A stretch of DNA of 64,000 bases from Polyangiaceae bacterium (GCA_019637265.1 JAHBVY010000006.1:154832-218831), one strand, 5' to 3'. Positions 26,029-37,294 are shown, counted from the first letter of the stretch. Made by a program: numbers and translations. The notes: a model not told the origin generated them from the sequence alone.

Positions 26029-29000
26029 TCAGCGCGCTGCGCGGCGACGGCGCAGCCACATCAGGCCGGCGAGCAAGCCGAGCGCCCAGGGCGTCGCGGA
26101 GCGCTCCTGACTGACGGTGCAGCCACAGCCGCCGCCCTCGGGCCCGCCTGGTGCGAGGCCTGACGAGCTGCCGCCTTCACCGCCGTCCACCCCGCCATCG
26201 CCGGGCGGCGTCACGGAGAGCACGCACTTGCCTTCGGCGTCGAGCTCGAGCGGCTTCTCCGCGCCGAGCATCTTACCCTGCTCGAGCGGGGTGTTCAGGT
26301 TGCCGGTGTTGCGGTTGTCGTGGTGGAAGCTCTCCCACTGGATCACGCCGTCCGTCGTGCCCTCGGTCTCCCACACGTAGAGCCAACCCTCGCGGGTGGT
26401 GATGGCAACCTCGAGGCGATCATCACCCGTCAGGTCCGCGACCATGGGGGTCGACAGGATCCACTGACCCGTGAACTTGGGCCAGCCCTCGGGTGAGCGA
26501 CCGCAGGCGTCCACCGCGTGCAGGAAGTAGCCCGCCGTGCCGGTGATCACCTCCGGGTAGCCATCCCCCGAGAGATCCACGATCGCCTGGTTGTTGAAGA
26601 ACGTGAAGTCCTCCAGCACGATCGGGCTCGCGGGGAGCATCTTGCCCGTCTTGCCGTCCCACATGGCGAGCAGCTGCTGCGCCTTGGCGCCGCGCGGCTG
26701 CGGCGAGAGCAGCGTCTGCGCCAGGCTGAGCGAGCCACCGCTCGCGACGATGTCCGGCACCCCATCCTGGTTCAGATCGCCGAGCGACGGCTGAGCGAAC
26801 AGCGGGAACATGGTGTCGGGCGTCAGGGCCTTGCTGTCTGGCCCAAAGACGCTGGTGGGGGCGAGGCCGCGGCGCGGCTCACCGGTGACGTCGTCGACGC
26901 GCTCGGGCATCGCGTTGATGGGCGCGTCGCCGATGGTGTCCTGACCACCGGGGTTGGTGGGGAGGATCAGCGGCGCGCTGGCGTTGCCGTGCATCACCGC
27001 CTCCGGCACCCCGTCCCCGTCGAAGTCGCCCACCACCGGTGAGTTGGTGGCGCCCTCGGCGATCACCGGGAACAGGTTGAAGGAGGTCATGGTGACTGGC
27101 CAGTTCGTCAGCCATGGCTCCGCGCCCACTTGGGTGCCGCGCCCGTCGATCAGGTAGAAGTTGCCGGCGTTGCTGCCGTTGCCGATGCGCTCGTTCGAGC
27201 CGGTGAGGACGTCGGGGATGCCGTCGCCGTTGAAGTCGCCGACGGCGGGGGTCGTGAAGATGCGGTTGTACTCCGGGGAGCGCGGGTCGTGCACTGCCAC
27301 CGGCCAGCCAGGCAGCAGCGTGCCGTCCGCGCGGAAGATGTAGATCTTCCCGTCGAAGGCGGTCTGAATGACGTCGAGCCGACCATCCTGATCCATGTCC
27401 TCGAGCACCGGGGCGCCGAACGCGCCGCGCGCGATGCGCGTGACGGTGTCCATGCAGGGGCCGCCCGGATCGCTGCCATCCAACGGGCAGGAGGGGACAT
27501 CAGGGAGCCTGACGGGCCAGCCGGGCAGGGCGCTGCCATCCGCGCGGAAAATGAAGATGGTGCCTGACCAAGTGGTCACCACGATCTCCGGTGTGCCGTC
27601 GCCGTCGAGATCCGCGATCGCCGGGCTCGCCACGATCGCCTCGCGGGCGAGGTCGGTGCGCACCACCGAGCTCGGGTCGGAGTAGGCGGGCGCGCTCAGG
27701 TAGCTGGTGCGGCCCGCGTCACCGTCGAGGCCGTCCAGCATCTTCACGCTGACGGGGAAGCCGGGGAGCAGCGTCGGGGAAGCGCCGGAGAGGTCATAGG
27801 CGCGAACCAAGCCGTCCGAGGTCGCGACCACCAGATCGCGGACGCCGTCGCCGTTCAGGTCGGCGGCCTTCGGGCTCGCCTCGCCACCGGCCCCCAAGTA
27901 GATGGGGAAGCCCGGCAGGAGCCCTGGATCTCGATGGATTTGGTAGGCGCGGCGCAGCTCACCGTGCACGTCGCCGATGCTGCCGCCGTAGTGCGCCGTG
28001 GCGCGGATGCGCACGGTGATGGTGCGGTCGTTCTCTCCGAGCGGGCTGTCGATGTCGCGCTCGTGGGTCAGATCGAGCCCGCGGATGTCGAGCTCGGCGA
28101 GCGGGCTGTCGTCGGTGGGGAAGCTGGGGCCCGCGACGTTCTCCACCTCGGCGAACACGGTGAACGCGTCGTCGAGCGGCTGCACGCCAGGCGCCCACTC
28201 CGCCACGTAGGAGAAGCTCGGCGCGCGCGTCTTGATGGAGCCCACGATCGGCACCGGGCGCGTCACCTGATCTTCGTAGAGCGTCTCGAACCAGTAGGGC
28301 CGCACGATGTCGACGTTCGGCGGGATCCGTTGGTCCTTGATCATCTCCACCGCGGCGTTGACGTTGATGCGCCCGTAGCCGAAGCGCTGATCGAAGCCGG
28401 GCTGTGACCAGAAGTGGCGCGACTCGTCGCTGCGCGACTCGGGGATGTCGATGTCGTCGGCCGTGGCGAACAAGATCTGCGCGACCTCACCGCCAGACAG
28501 GTCGTGGATGCCGACGTCGCGCGCCATCGAGTACATCAGCCCGGCGACGCCCGAGGTGCGCCCGGTGGCCTCGCTGGAGCACCCGGTGCCCGACGCCGAG
28601 AGGAAGTTCTGCGCGCCGAAGTTGGTGCAGGTGTTGAACGCGAGGAAGCTCTCCGCGGCGGTGCTCTGACCACCGGGGCCGAGCATCGTGATCGCGTGCA
28701 CCGGCATCGTGTGGTTGGCGGTGGCGGGCATGTTGTGGTGACGTGAGTTCTCGTCGGCCATCGAGGCCACCACCACCACGTTCTTCTCCCACGCGTAGTC
28801 GAGCGCGCTCTGGGCGAAGGTGCTCATGTTGATGGTGCCGAGCGCCTCCTGCACGACGGACGCGCCGTTGTCCGCCGCGTAGATCACCGCCTTGGCGAAG
28901 TCTTGGGCGTCGGCGATGAAGCTGTCGGCGACGCGCATGGGGATGAAGCGGCACAACGGGCAGACGCCGATGGTGCCCATGCCGTTGTTCCCGGCGGCGG

Positions 29001-29766
29001 TGGAGTCGCGAGCCTCCCCAGTGCCGTGCCCGTAGCGCGTGTCGTCGTACGGGTCGTTGTCGTTCTTCATGAAGTCCCAGCCGGAGATGTCGTCGACGTA
29101 GCCATTGCCGTCGTCGTCGACGCCGTCCGAGAAGTTCAAGATCAGGTCGCCCGCGTCGAGCACCCCATTGCGGTTGGCGTCGCCTTTGGGGCGACCATCG
29201 GTCGCCTCGGGCAAGAGCCCAGGGTGATCCGCGTAGTCCGCGACCGACAGCACGCCGTCGCCATTGCAGTCGAAGCCGGCGAGGGCGCCGGCGCCGCCAC
29301 AGGCGGTGCCATCCGCGTGGAGGGGCCGGTGATTCGCGAGCTCACCGGGGTTCAGGTAAGCCTTCTCGATCAGGTCCGCTTCGTCCCACTTGATGCCGGA
29401 GTCGAGCACCGCGATGAGCACGTCGTGCCGCCCGATGGTGTGACGCCAGGCGAGGTCCACGCTCATGCCGCTGGCCGTCTCCTCCGGGCGGATGGGCGGC
29501 GCGCCGGGCGAGCGGTCAGGGATGAAGGAGTAGTATTGCCACAGCCCACTCCGGCGCTCGCTCGGACGCTCGGAGGCGACGTAGCCATAGCCCGGATCGT
29601 TGGGCCAGTTCGACGGGTCCTTCATGTCAGCGGCCGTCGCGTCGAGCGGGGGCGGCCAGGCGGCCGTGGCCTCCTCCGTCCCTTGGATGAGGAGCAGGAG
29701 CGTGACGCCACCGATGAGCGACCAGGGGCTGCGGAGCCGGCGCCGAGCAGCAAAGGGAGTGCGCAT
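26029..29766 (-). CDS. Secreted subtilase with FG-GAP repeats and MYXO-CTERM-like C-terminus
   Basis: A 1245-residue exported protein. After a signal peptide comes a subtilisin (S8) domain with D122 (VLDSG), H247 (GHGTGEAR) and S398 (CSSEATGRTSGVAG) in the right order. The Asp-His gap is about 125 residues because it holds acidic Ca-binding-type motifs (DCNGDGVLSVAD, DANRNGVLDAGD, DGVDDDGNGYVDD). The usual G-T-S-M-A around the serine is changed to C-S-S-E-A. Residues about 630-1150 carry eight D-x-[DN]-x-D-G FG-GAP/VCBS-type repeats that suggest a beta-propeller. The end (GGCGCTVSQE, hydrophobic WALGLLAGLMWL, RRRR) fits the MYXO-CTERM sorting signal, so the protein is probably anchored at or shed from the cell surface. 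Confidence 0.9.
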   Translation of the reverse strand: MRTPFAARRRLRSPWSLIGGVTLLLLIQGTEEATAAWPPPLDATAADMKDPSNWPNDPGYGYVASERPSERRSGLWQYYSFIPDRSPGAPPIRPEETASGMSVDLAWRHTIGRHDVLIAVLDSGIKWDEADLIEKAYLNPGELANHRPLHADGTACGGAGALAGFDCNGDGVLSVADYADHPGLLPEATDGRPKGDANRNGVLDAGDLILNFSDGVDDDGNGYVDDISGWDFMKNDNDPYDDTRYGHGTGEARDSTAAGNNGMGTIGVCPLCRFIPMRVADSFIADAQDFAKAVIYAADNGASVVQEALGTINMSTFAQSALDYAWEKNVVVVASMADENSRHHNMPATANHTMPVHAITMLGPGGQSTAAESFLAFNTCTNFGAQNFLSASGTGCSSEATGRTSGVAGLMYSMARDVGIHDLSGGEVAQILFATADDIDIPESRSDESRHFWSQPGFDQRFGYGRINVNAAVEMIKDQRIPPNVDIVRPYWFETLYEDQVTRPVPIVGSIKTRAPSFSYVAEWAPGVQPLDDAFTVFAEVENVAGPSFPTDDSPLAELDIRGLDLTHERDIDSPLGENDRTITVRIRATAHYGGSIGDVHGELRRAYQIHRDPGLLPGFPIYLGAGGEASPKAADLNGDGVRDLVVATSDGLVRAYDLSGASPTLLPGFPVSVKMLDGLDGDAGRTSYLSAPAYSDPSSVVRTDLAREAIVASPAIADLDGDGTPEIVVTTWSGTIFIFRADGSALPGWPVRLPDVPSCPLDGSDPGGPCMDTVTRIARGAFGAPVLEDMDQDGRLDVIQTAFDGKIYIFRADGTLLPGWPVAVHDPRSPEYNRIFTTPAVGDFNGDGIPDVLTGSNERIGNGSNAGNFYLIDGRGTQVGAEPWLTNWPVTMTSFNLFPVIAEGATNSPVVGDFDGDGVPEAVMHGNASAPLILPTNPGGQDTIGDAPINAMPERVDDVTGEPRRGLAPTSVFGPDSKALTPDTMFPLFAQPSLGDLNQDGVPDIVASGGSLSLAQTLLSPQPRGAKAQQLLAMWDGKTGKMLPASPIVLEDFTFFNNQAIVDLSGDGYPEVITGTAGYFLHAVDACGRSPEGWPKFTGQWILSTPMVADLTGDDRLEVAITTREGWLYVWETEGTTDGVIQWESFHHDNRNTGNLNTPLEQGKMLGAEKPLELDAEGKCVLSVTPPGDGGVDGGEGGSSSGLAPGGPEGGGCGCTVSQERSATPWALGLLAGLMWLRRRRAAR

Positions 29767-29908
29767 GAGACCTCGTGAGGGTAAGAGCCGCCGGCCGGAC
29801 CGTGGGCCGGCAGGGCGAGGATAGCTCCCTATATCACGGCCGGGCGCCGTGACCTGGGGGAAAAACCTGGGTGCCCAGCGTGTGAAGCGTAGTCAGCTCA
29901 GCTAACGC

Positions 29909-30517
29909 TCAATACTGGCCGAACAGGTCCTGGATGCGGGTGTCGAGGGCGATCGCGATTTTGTAGAGGCTGGAGATGGAGGGGCTCGACTCGGCGCGCT
30001 CGATTTGGCTGAGGAGCGAGATGCTGAGGCCGGTGCGGCGGCTCATCTGTTTCAGGGTGAGCGTCTTCTCCTTGCGCATCCCGCGGATGGTGTCGCCGAT
30101 GATGCGGTGCAGGTGCTCCTCTGGGGTGCGCGCGAGGCCTTTCTTGCGCATCACGCGCGCTAGCACCTCGCGGAACTCTTCAGGGTTGAAGGGCTTCTTG
30201 ATGTAGTCCAGCGCGTCGAGCTTCATCGAAGCGACCGCGGTGTCGAAGTCCGGGTGCGCGGTGAACATGACGACGGCGATGTCCTTGTCGCTCTCCCGGA
30301 TCCGCCGCAGCACCTCGATGCCGTCCAGCTTGGGCATCATCAAGTCGAGGATGATCACGTGGTACTCGCCCTGGCGCACCTCGTCTTCCACCAGGGTCGG
30401 GTCGCTGCAGGTCTTGACGCTGAAGCCCTCCTTCTCCAGCAGCGTCTGCATGTACTCACAGATGGAGCGGTCATCATCCACGATGAGGATGCGCACGGCG
30501 GGGACTTCTATCGGCAC
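29909..30517 (-). CDS. Response regulator with C-terminal XRE-type HTH
   Basis: A 202-residue regulator. Residues 5-125 form a receiver domain (ILIVDDDRSICEYM, phospho-acceptor in VIILDLMMPKLDG, VVMFTAHPD, YIKKPF). Residues about 140-200 form an XRE/Cro-type helix-turn-helix (IRGMRKEKTLTLKQMSRRTG, LSISLLSQIERAESSPSIS). A receiver joined to an XRE domain is uncommon; most DNA-binding regulators use OmpR, NarL or Fis domains. GTG 30517 is selected because GAGGAG lies seven bases upstream; the frame stays open to 30589. No histidine kinase gene is adjacent. Confidence 0.92.
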   Translation of the reverse strand: MPIEVPAVRILIVDDDRSICEYMQTLLEKEGFSVKTCSDPTLVEDEVRQGEYHVIILDLMMPKLDGIEVLRRIRESDKDIAVVMFTAHPDFDTAVASMKLDALDYIKKPFNPEEFREVLARVMRKKGLARTPEEHLHRIIGDTIRGMRKEKTLTLKQMSRRTGLSISLLSQIERAESSPSISSLYKIAIALDTRIQDLFGQY

Positions 30518-30619
30518 GACTCGACTCCTCGGTGGGGGAAGCTGCCACGCAACCGGGGCTGGATGAGCCCGGTTGCAGTGAGAGTACAACGAAACGAGGT
30601 TTCAGTGGTACTAGATTGT

Positions 30620-32263
30620 TCACCCGGTGGAGCGGGGATCGGCCCAGGGGATGGGGTAGGTGTACGGCGTGTAGGGGTGCTCCGCCTTGCTCTGGAGCTC
30701 CAGGTGCGCGACCAAGAGCGCCGGGCTCACCGTGGTGACTGGCAGGTAGCCTGACTCTGCGCCGCACTGGGCGTTGTCCACGTGGTACTCGCCGCCCGCG
30801 GCGATGATGGAGCGGATCGCGTTGAGCGGCGTCCCCACGAAGTTCACGCCTCGGATCAGCGCCTCGCTGCCGTCGGGAAACACGCGGGTGGCGAGGTTGA
30901 TGTCGCCGAGGAAGGCCTGGAAATTGTAGCCCTCGGTGGCGGTCTCGCCGCCGTCGGCGCGCACGATGCGGATGCCGTAGGGCACCCCCTGACGGCGGAT
31001 CTCCTCCACCAGCTTTCGCCGCAGCGCCTCGCGGCTGTGCGCCTGGTGGCTCTCGAGCACGGTGACCGCCATGCGGCTCATCGCCCGCTGGTGCATTCGA
31101 CTGCGCCCATGACCATTCGAGCGGTGCCGGGCGCTGATGCCTGCGCGTGAGGTGAGGAAACCTGTCAATACCCCGCGGTCGATCAGCGAGGCGCGCGTCG
31201 CGCCCACGCCCTCGTCATCGTAGCGGTAGTGGCCCACCAGTGAGCGCCCCTCGAAGTGGCTGAGCGACGCGTCGTCGTACATCGACAGGAACTCGGGCAG
31301 CACGCGCTCGCCCACGGTGTCGCGGAAGGTCTGACCCTCCCCCGGCGACAGCAGCCGGTTGCCCTCCAGGCGATGCCCCAGCGCCTCGTGCACCAAGAGC
31401 CCCGCTGGGCCTGGCTCGAGCAGCACGGGGCCGGAGAACGAGCGCACCACCGGGGCCTTGCTGAGGGAGCGCAGCAGCTCGACGGCGTCTTGGATCTCAC
31501 GGGTGAGGGCGGCGAGGGTCGGCAGCTCGCTGGGGTCCGCCACGTAGTGGGTGAGCGTCCAGGGGAAGGCGTCCCCCGTCGGGCCGAGCAGCCACAGGTA
31601 GGCGTCGATGGACCAGTATGCCTGACGTTGGATGAGCTGGGTGCCCTCGCTGCTCACGAACACCTTGAGCGAGTCGCGGCACTGGAACTCGACGTGGCTG
31701 GTCGAGATGTCGGGGTACGCGCGGATCTTCGCTGACGCTCGCTGGACCAGGCGCGTGAAGGCCGCCGTGTCCACCTCGGCGCGAGGGCGCCACGCGAGGT
31801 CTCGCGCCGGCGCGCGCCGCTCGAAGGCGGGCAAGTGCCGTGAGGTGTTGACGTACGTGAGCTCGTCCGCCTGCTTGCGGAGGTAGCCCTCCATCGCCTC
31901 GCGGTAGCGCGCGTCGGTGAGGCGCCACAGCGCGTGGCGCACTCCAGCGAGGTCATCGCCGAACGGCAGCTCCACGTAGCCATAAGACTCCTCGTCTGTG
32001 GCGTTGTCGTTCAGGCCACCCTCCTGCACCTGGTCGTAGCGGCGGGTGCCGACGCGCACGTCGGTGAGGCAGTCTCGCCGACGGTAACCGCCGCTCGCGT
32101 GGAGCGCGCCGTAGCGTGCCTGGATCCGCCACACGTGCTCGTCCCGCACCAGGTAGGAGAGGTAGTAGGGTTTCGGCTGGGGGCGCCGCCGGAGGTGCGT
32201 CAGAGCCCGCTCCACCTCCTGGGTCATCATCTCGCACAGCCTGAGGGTCTCGCGGCGCTTCAT
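30620..32263 (-). CDS. TldD/PmbA family metalloprotease-like protein
   Basis: A 547-residue protein of the TldD/PmbA fold. The zinc motif H-E-x3-H is present as H292-E293-x3-H297 (LLVHEALGHRLEGN), and a downstream cysteine (DNAQCGAESGYLPV) fits the third zinc ligand of TldD. Other family segments are TEGYNFQAFLGDI and GTPLNAIRSI. E. coli TldD/TldE cleave unfolded peptides and mature microcin B17 and CcdA. Here no TldE/PmbA partner is adjacent, and no peptide-modification genes are seen. The chain is longer than E. coli TldD (481), with an N-terminal extension of about 60 residues. Confidence 0.87.
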   Translation of the reverse strand: MKRRETLRLCEMMTQEVERALTHLRRRPQPKPYYLSYLVRDEHVWRIQARYGALHASGGYRRRDCLTDVRVGTRRYDQVQEGGLNDNATDEESYGYVELPFGDDLAGVRHALWRLTDARYREAMEGYLRKQADELTYVNTSRHLPAFERRAPARDLAWRPRAEVDTAAFTRLVQRASAKIRAYPDISTSHVEFQCRDSLKVFVSSEGTQLIQRQAYWSIDAYLWLLGPTGDAFPWTLTHYVADPSELPTLAALTREIQDAVELLRSLSKAPVVRSFSGPVLLEPGPAGLLVHEALGHRLEGNRLLSPGEGQTFRDTVGERVLPEFLSMYDDASLSHFEGRSLVGHYRYDDEGVGATRASLIDRGVLTGFLTSRAGISARHRSNGHGRSRMHQRAMSRMAVTVLESHQAHSREALRRKLVEEIRRQGVPYGIRIVRADGGETATEGYNFQAFLGDINLATRVFPDGSEALIRGVNFVGTPLNAIRSIIAAGGEYHVDNAQCGAESGYLPVTTVSPALLVAHLELQSKAEHPYTPYTYPIPWADPRSTG

Positions 32264-32328
32264 GTCATTGGGGGCTCCCCGGCGGGAGTCGGCGCGGTTC
32301 TAGAGCAGCGATCGGTTTGCCGCCAGAC

Positions 32329-32373
32329 GGACCAGGGAAACCGTCCCCATGCGGGGCCCGGTTTCCCTGGTCC
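32329..32373. repeat. Perfect 15-bp inverted repeat with nested stem
   Basis: Arms GGACCAGGGAAACCG (32329-32343) and CGGTTTCCCTGGTCC (32359-32373); the loop contains CCCC and GGGG (32345-32356) that extend the stem. There is no T-run on either side. Confidence 0.7.
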
Positions 32374-32926
32374 TCCGCTGGGTGTTGCTTCCCTTCGCGC
32401 CGCTCTAGCCGTCGGATTCGAGGACGACCCACGGTAAACCGTTCGTCGTCCTGGAGCAGCGCACGGCTGCCCGCCAGCGGGGCGGGTGCACCAGAAAGTT
32501 CTGGCGGTGTTGAAACGGGGTCACCGCTGCGCTGCGGGGCGCTGAGCGGCGGCTCCTCGGGGCTCCGGTGTTTGGCTCGGTTCAGCGCCGATTCAGGTGG
32601 CGCCGGGCGTCCGGTGGTACACACTCCGCTCCCCACCCCCGATCCGGCTTGGGTCCATGTTTGGGGGAGGGCGGGGTGAGAGGGTGCCTGGCCCCTCGTC
32701 GCCGGCTGCGCGCCCCGCACCACCGTTCGTGTTGCCCCTCATGATCTCTGACTCCACCCAGCTCCGCTCCCCTCGTCACCGCGCGTACGCGCGGGCAGGC
32801 GGGGGTTCGGGGCGGCGAAGTGGGGTCGAAGTCACAGCGAGCGCTCTGGGTTGGCGGCGCTCCACGGAGCGGGCTGAGGCGCTGCGGTGCGGGGCGGTCT
32901 CCAGCGCGGGGCTGTCTGGAGCAGCG

Positions 32927-32995
32927 GGGCTCCGCAGCGCTGTAGGGCTCCGCAGCGCTGTAGGGCTCCGCAGCGCTGTAGGGCTCCGCAGCGCC
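32927..32995 (+). repeat. 18-bp tandem repeat upstream of rpoD
   Basis: The unit GGGCTCCGCAGCGCTGTA occurs three times exactly (from 32927, 32945 and 32963), then a partial fourth copy. It ends about 90 bases before the rpoD start. Confidence 0.8.
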
Positions 32996-33083
32996 GCGGC
33001 GGTGGCGTCGCGCTAGCTTTTGTTTTTGCGTGTGGGAACGTCCCCCTGCACCGCACACCTTCCAACGAGAACGAGGTTCGCAC

Positions 33084-35411
<2,328 letters not shown>

Positions 35412-35443
35412 AGCCGTGGCTGGCGGGGGGCGGCGCCGGGCCC

Positions 35444-35449
35444 TATCTT
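35444..35449 (+). promoter_or_regulatory. Putative -10 hexamer (TATCTT)
   Basis: TATCTT lies eight bases before the ATG at 35458, inside the 46-base gap after rpoD. Confidence 0.35.
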
Positions 35450-35457
35450 CCGGCGCC

Positions 35458-36693
35458 ATGCTGCCGGTCGACTTCGACACACCTCGGCTCGCGGTGGTGA
35501 TGGTGGGCCTGCCCGCGCGCGGGAAGACCTACATCGCCCGCAAGATCTCGCGCTACCTGAGCTGGCTCGGCTACCAGACGCGCGTCTTCAACGTCGGCAA
35601 CTACCGCCGCGCGCGGCTCGGCGCGACGCAGAAGCACGACTTCTTCGACCCCGAGAACCTGGACGGCTCGCACAAGCGCCGGGAGCTGGCGATGGACGCG
35701 CTGCGGGACATGCTGAAGTGGCTCGACGCGGGCGGGCAGGTCGGGATCTACGACGCGACCAACACCACGAGCGAGCGTCGCGAGCAGGTGCTCTCGGCGT
35801 GTCGGCGTGCTGGTGTCCAGGTGGTGTTCATCGAGTCCATCTGCGACCCGGCGATGGTGGAGGCGAACATCCGGGAGGTGAAGCTCGGTTCACCCGACTA
35901 CGTGGACTTCAGCCCCGAGCGCGCGGCGGAGGACTTCCGCGCGCGCATCGCCCACTACGAGCAGAGCTACGAGCCGCTGGCGGACGCCGAGCTCTCTTAC
36001 GTGAAGCTGATCGACGTGGGGCGGCAGGTGGTGGTGAACCGGGTGGAGGGCTACCTGCCCGCGCGGCTGGTCTACTTCCTGATGAATATCCACACGGATA
36101 GGCGTCCCATCTGGCTCACGCGCCACGGTGAGAGCGAGTACAACGGGGAGGGGCGCATCGGGGGGGACCCGAACCTCACGCCGCGCGGCCGAGGCTACGC
36201 GCGCACCCTCGCGGCCTACGTCACCGAGCGGGTGCCCGACCCGCGCGAGCTGGTGCTGTGGTGCAGCACGCTCCGCCGCACGCGCCAGACGGCCGAGCAC
36301 GTCGGGCGTCCGCCGAGGGAGTGGCGCGCCCTCGATGAGATCGACGCGGGCGAGTACGATGGCATGACCTACGACGAGATCCGCACGCGCCACCCGGAGG
36401 AGTTTCGGGCGCGCGCGGAGGACAAGCTCCGCTACCGCTACCCGCGCGGGGAGTCCTACGCCGACGTCATCCAGCGGCTGGAGCCGGTGATCGTCGAGAT
36501 GGAGCGCCAGAAGCAGCCGGTGCTGGTGATCGCGCACCAGGGCATCATCCGCGGCCTGTACGGCTACTTGGTGGGGCGCCCTCAAGAGGAGTGCCCCCAC
36601 ATCCAGATCCCGCTCCACACCTTGATCGAGATGGCGCCCACCGCCTACGGCTACGAAGAGCGCCGCATCGAGCTGGGCCCCGCGGTGAGCTGA
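35458..36693 (+). CDS. Bifunctional 6-phosphofructo-2-kinase / fructose-2,6-bisphosphatase-like enzyme
   Basis: A 411-residue protein with the two-domain layout of eukaryotic PFKFB. Residues about 8-210 form a P-loop kinase (VVMVGLPARGKTYIARK, then FNVGNYRR, HDFFDPEN, YDATNTTSERR, FIESICDP); residues about 216-400 form a histidine phosphatase (LTRHGESEYN with H223, CSTLRRTRQTAEH, DEIDAGEYDGMTYDEI, VIAHQGI). The enzyme would make and remove fructose 2,6-bisphosphate, a signal known from eukaryotes and rarely reported in bacteria. Motif order and spacing support the call strongly; catalytic direction cannot be inferred. The regulatory extensions of animal isoforms are missing. It lies just after rpoD. 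Confidence 0.9.
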   Translation: MLPVDFDTPRLAVVMVGLPARGKTYIARKISRYLSWLGYQTRVFNVGNYRRARLGATQKHDFFDPENLDGSHKRRELAMDALRDMLKWLDAGGQVGIYDATNTTSERREQVLSACRRAGVQVVFIESICDPAMVEANIREVKLGSPDYVDFSPERAAEDFRARIAHYEQSYEPLADAELSYVKLIDVGRQVVVNRVEGYLPARLVYFLMNIHTDRRPIWLTRHGESEYNGEGRIGGDPNLTPRGRGYARTLAAYVTERVPDPRELVLWCSTLRRTRQTAEHVGRPPREWRALDEIDAGEYDGMTYDEIRTRHPEEFRARAEDKLRYRYPRGESYADVIQRLEPVIVEMERQKQPVLVIAHQGIIRGLYGYLVGRPQEECPHIQIPLHTLIEMAPTAYGYEERRIELGPAVS

Positions 36694-36762
36694 GCGGCAT
36701 GGGTGCGTTGGTCACCCTGGTGCGTGAGCGCTCGGGGTGCGCCGCGCCTCCCGCCTTTGAGC

Positions 36763-36768
36763 TAGAGT
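36763..36768 (+). promoter_or_regulatory. Putative -10 hexamer (TAGAGT) of the HIT gene
   Basis: TAGAGT lies 42 bases before the GTG at 36811; here a leader with a strong AGGAGG ribosome-binding site follows. Confidence 0.35.
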
Positions 36769-36810
36769 GCGAGCCGCGGAGGCCATGACGGCCCCGCGTC
36801 AGGAGGCACG

Positions 36811-37212
36811 GTGACGGTATTCGCGAAGATTTTGGCAGGTGAGCTGCCTTGTCACAAGCTCTACGAAGATGAGCTGGTGTTCGCCTTCCTCGACATCGCG
36901 CCGCTCAGCCCGGGGCACGCGCTGGTGATCCCGAAGGAGCCCGCGGAGCGCCTCGACCAGCTGAGCGACGAGTCCGCCGCGGCGATAGGCAGGGTGCTGC
37001 CGCGGCTCTGCCGCGCGGTGATGCGGGCGACCGGTACGGAGGACTACAACATCCTCCAGAACAACGGCGCCCCCGCGCATCAGGCCGTTTTCCACGTGCA
37101 TTTCCACATCATCCCGAAGCCGAGCGCGGAGCGCGGCCTGGGCGTGGTGTGGCCCATCTCCCACCTCGAGGACGGCGCCGCGCTGGCGGAGAAGATCCGC
37201 GCGGAGCTATGA
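36811..37212 (+). CDS. HIT family nucleotide-binding hydrolase
   Basis: A 133-residue cytoplasmic protein with the histidine triad H-x-H-x-H (FHVHFHIIPK) near residue 95-100 and the N-terminal signature VFAKILAGELPCHKLYEDE and SPGHALVIPKEPAE. HIT (HINT/PKCI) enzymes hydrolyse purine nucleoside phosphoramidates or related dinucleotides. The GTG at 36811 has AGGAGG seven bases upstream, one of the best ribosome-binding sites in this window. It follows the PFKFB-like gene after 117 bases with its own promoter-like hexamer. Confidence 0.93.
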   Translation: MTVFAKILAGELPCHKLYEDELVFAFLDIAPLSPGHALVIPKEPAERLDQLSDESAAAIGRVLPRLCRAVMRATGTEDYNILQNNGAPAHQAVFHVHFHIIPKPSAERGLGVVWPISHLEDGAALAEKIRAEL

Positions 37213-37218
37213 GCCAAC

Positions 37219-37294
37219 GTCAGGTACACTGACTCGAGCCTCACAACTGACTCGAGCCGCGCGCCAGATTAAGTCAGGTACACTGACTTGAGCC
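37219..37294 (+). repeat. Direct repeat containing GTCAG/CTGAC stems
   Basis: GTCAGGTACACTGACTCGAG (from 37219) and GTCAGGTACACTGACTTGAG (from 37273) are direct copies 54 bases apart, each with an internal inverted repeat (GTCAG / CTGAC). They lie in the convergent gap after the HIT gene; a role in termination is possible but no T-run is seen. Confidence 0.5.

Larger units (their letters stand above)
32264..33083. other. 820-base hairpin-rich intergenic region upstream of rpoD
   Basis: No gene is supported in this long gap between divergent genes. It carries three strong inverted repeats: 32329-32373 (15-base arms), 32421-32452 (nested arms AGGACGAC/GTCGTCCT and ACGGT/ACCGT) and 32490-32503 (CCAGAA/TTCTGG). 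Two related modules (GAGCAGCG...CCGCCAG) start near 32303 and 32453. An 18-base tandem repeat lies at 32927-32995. A small RNA or regulatory leader is possible. Confidence 0.5.
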
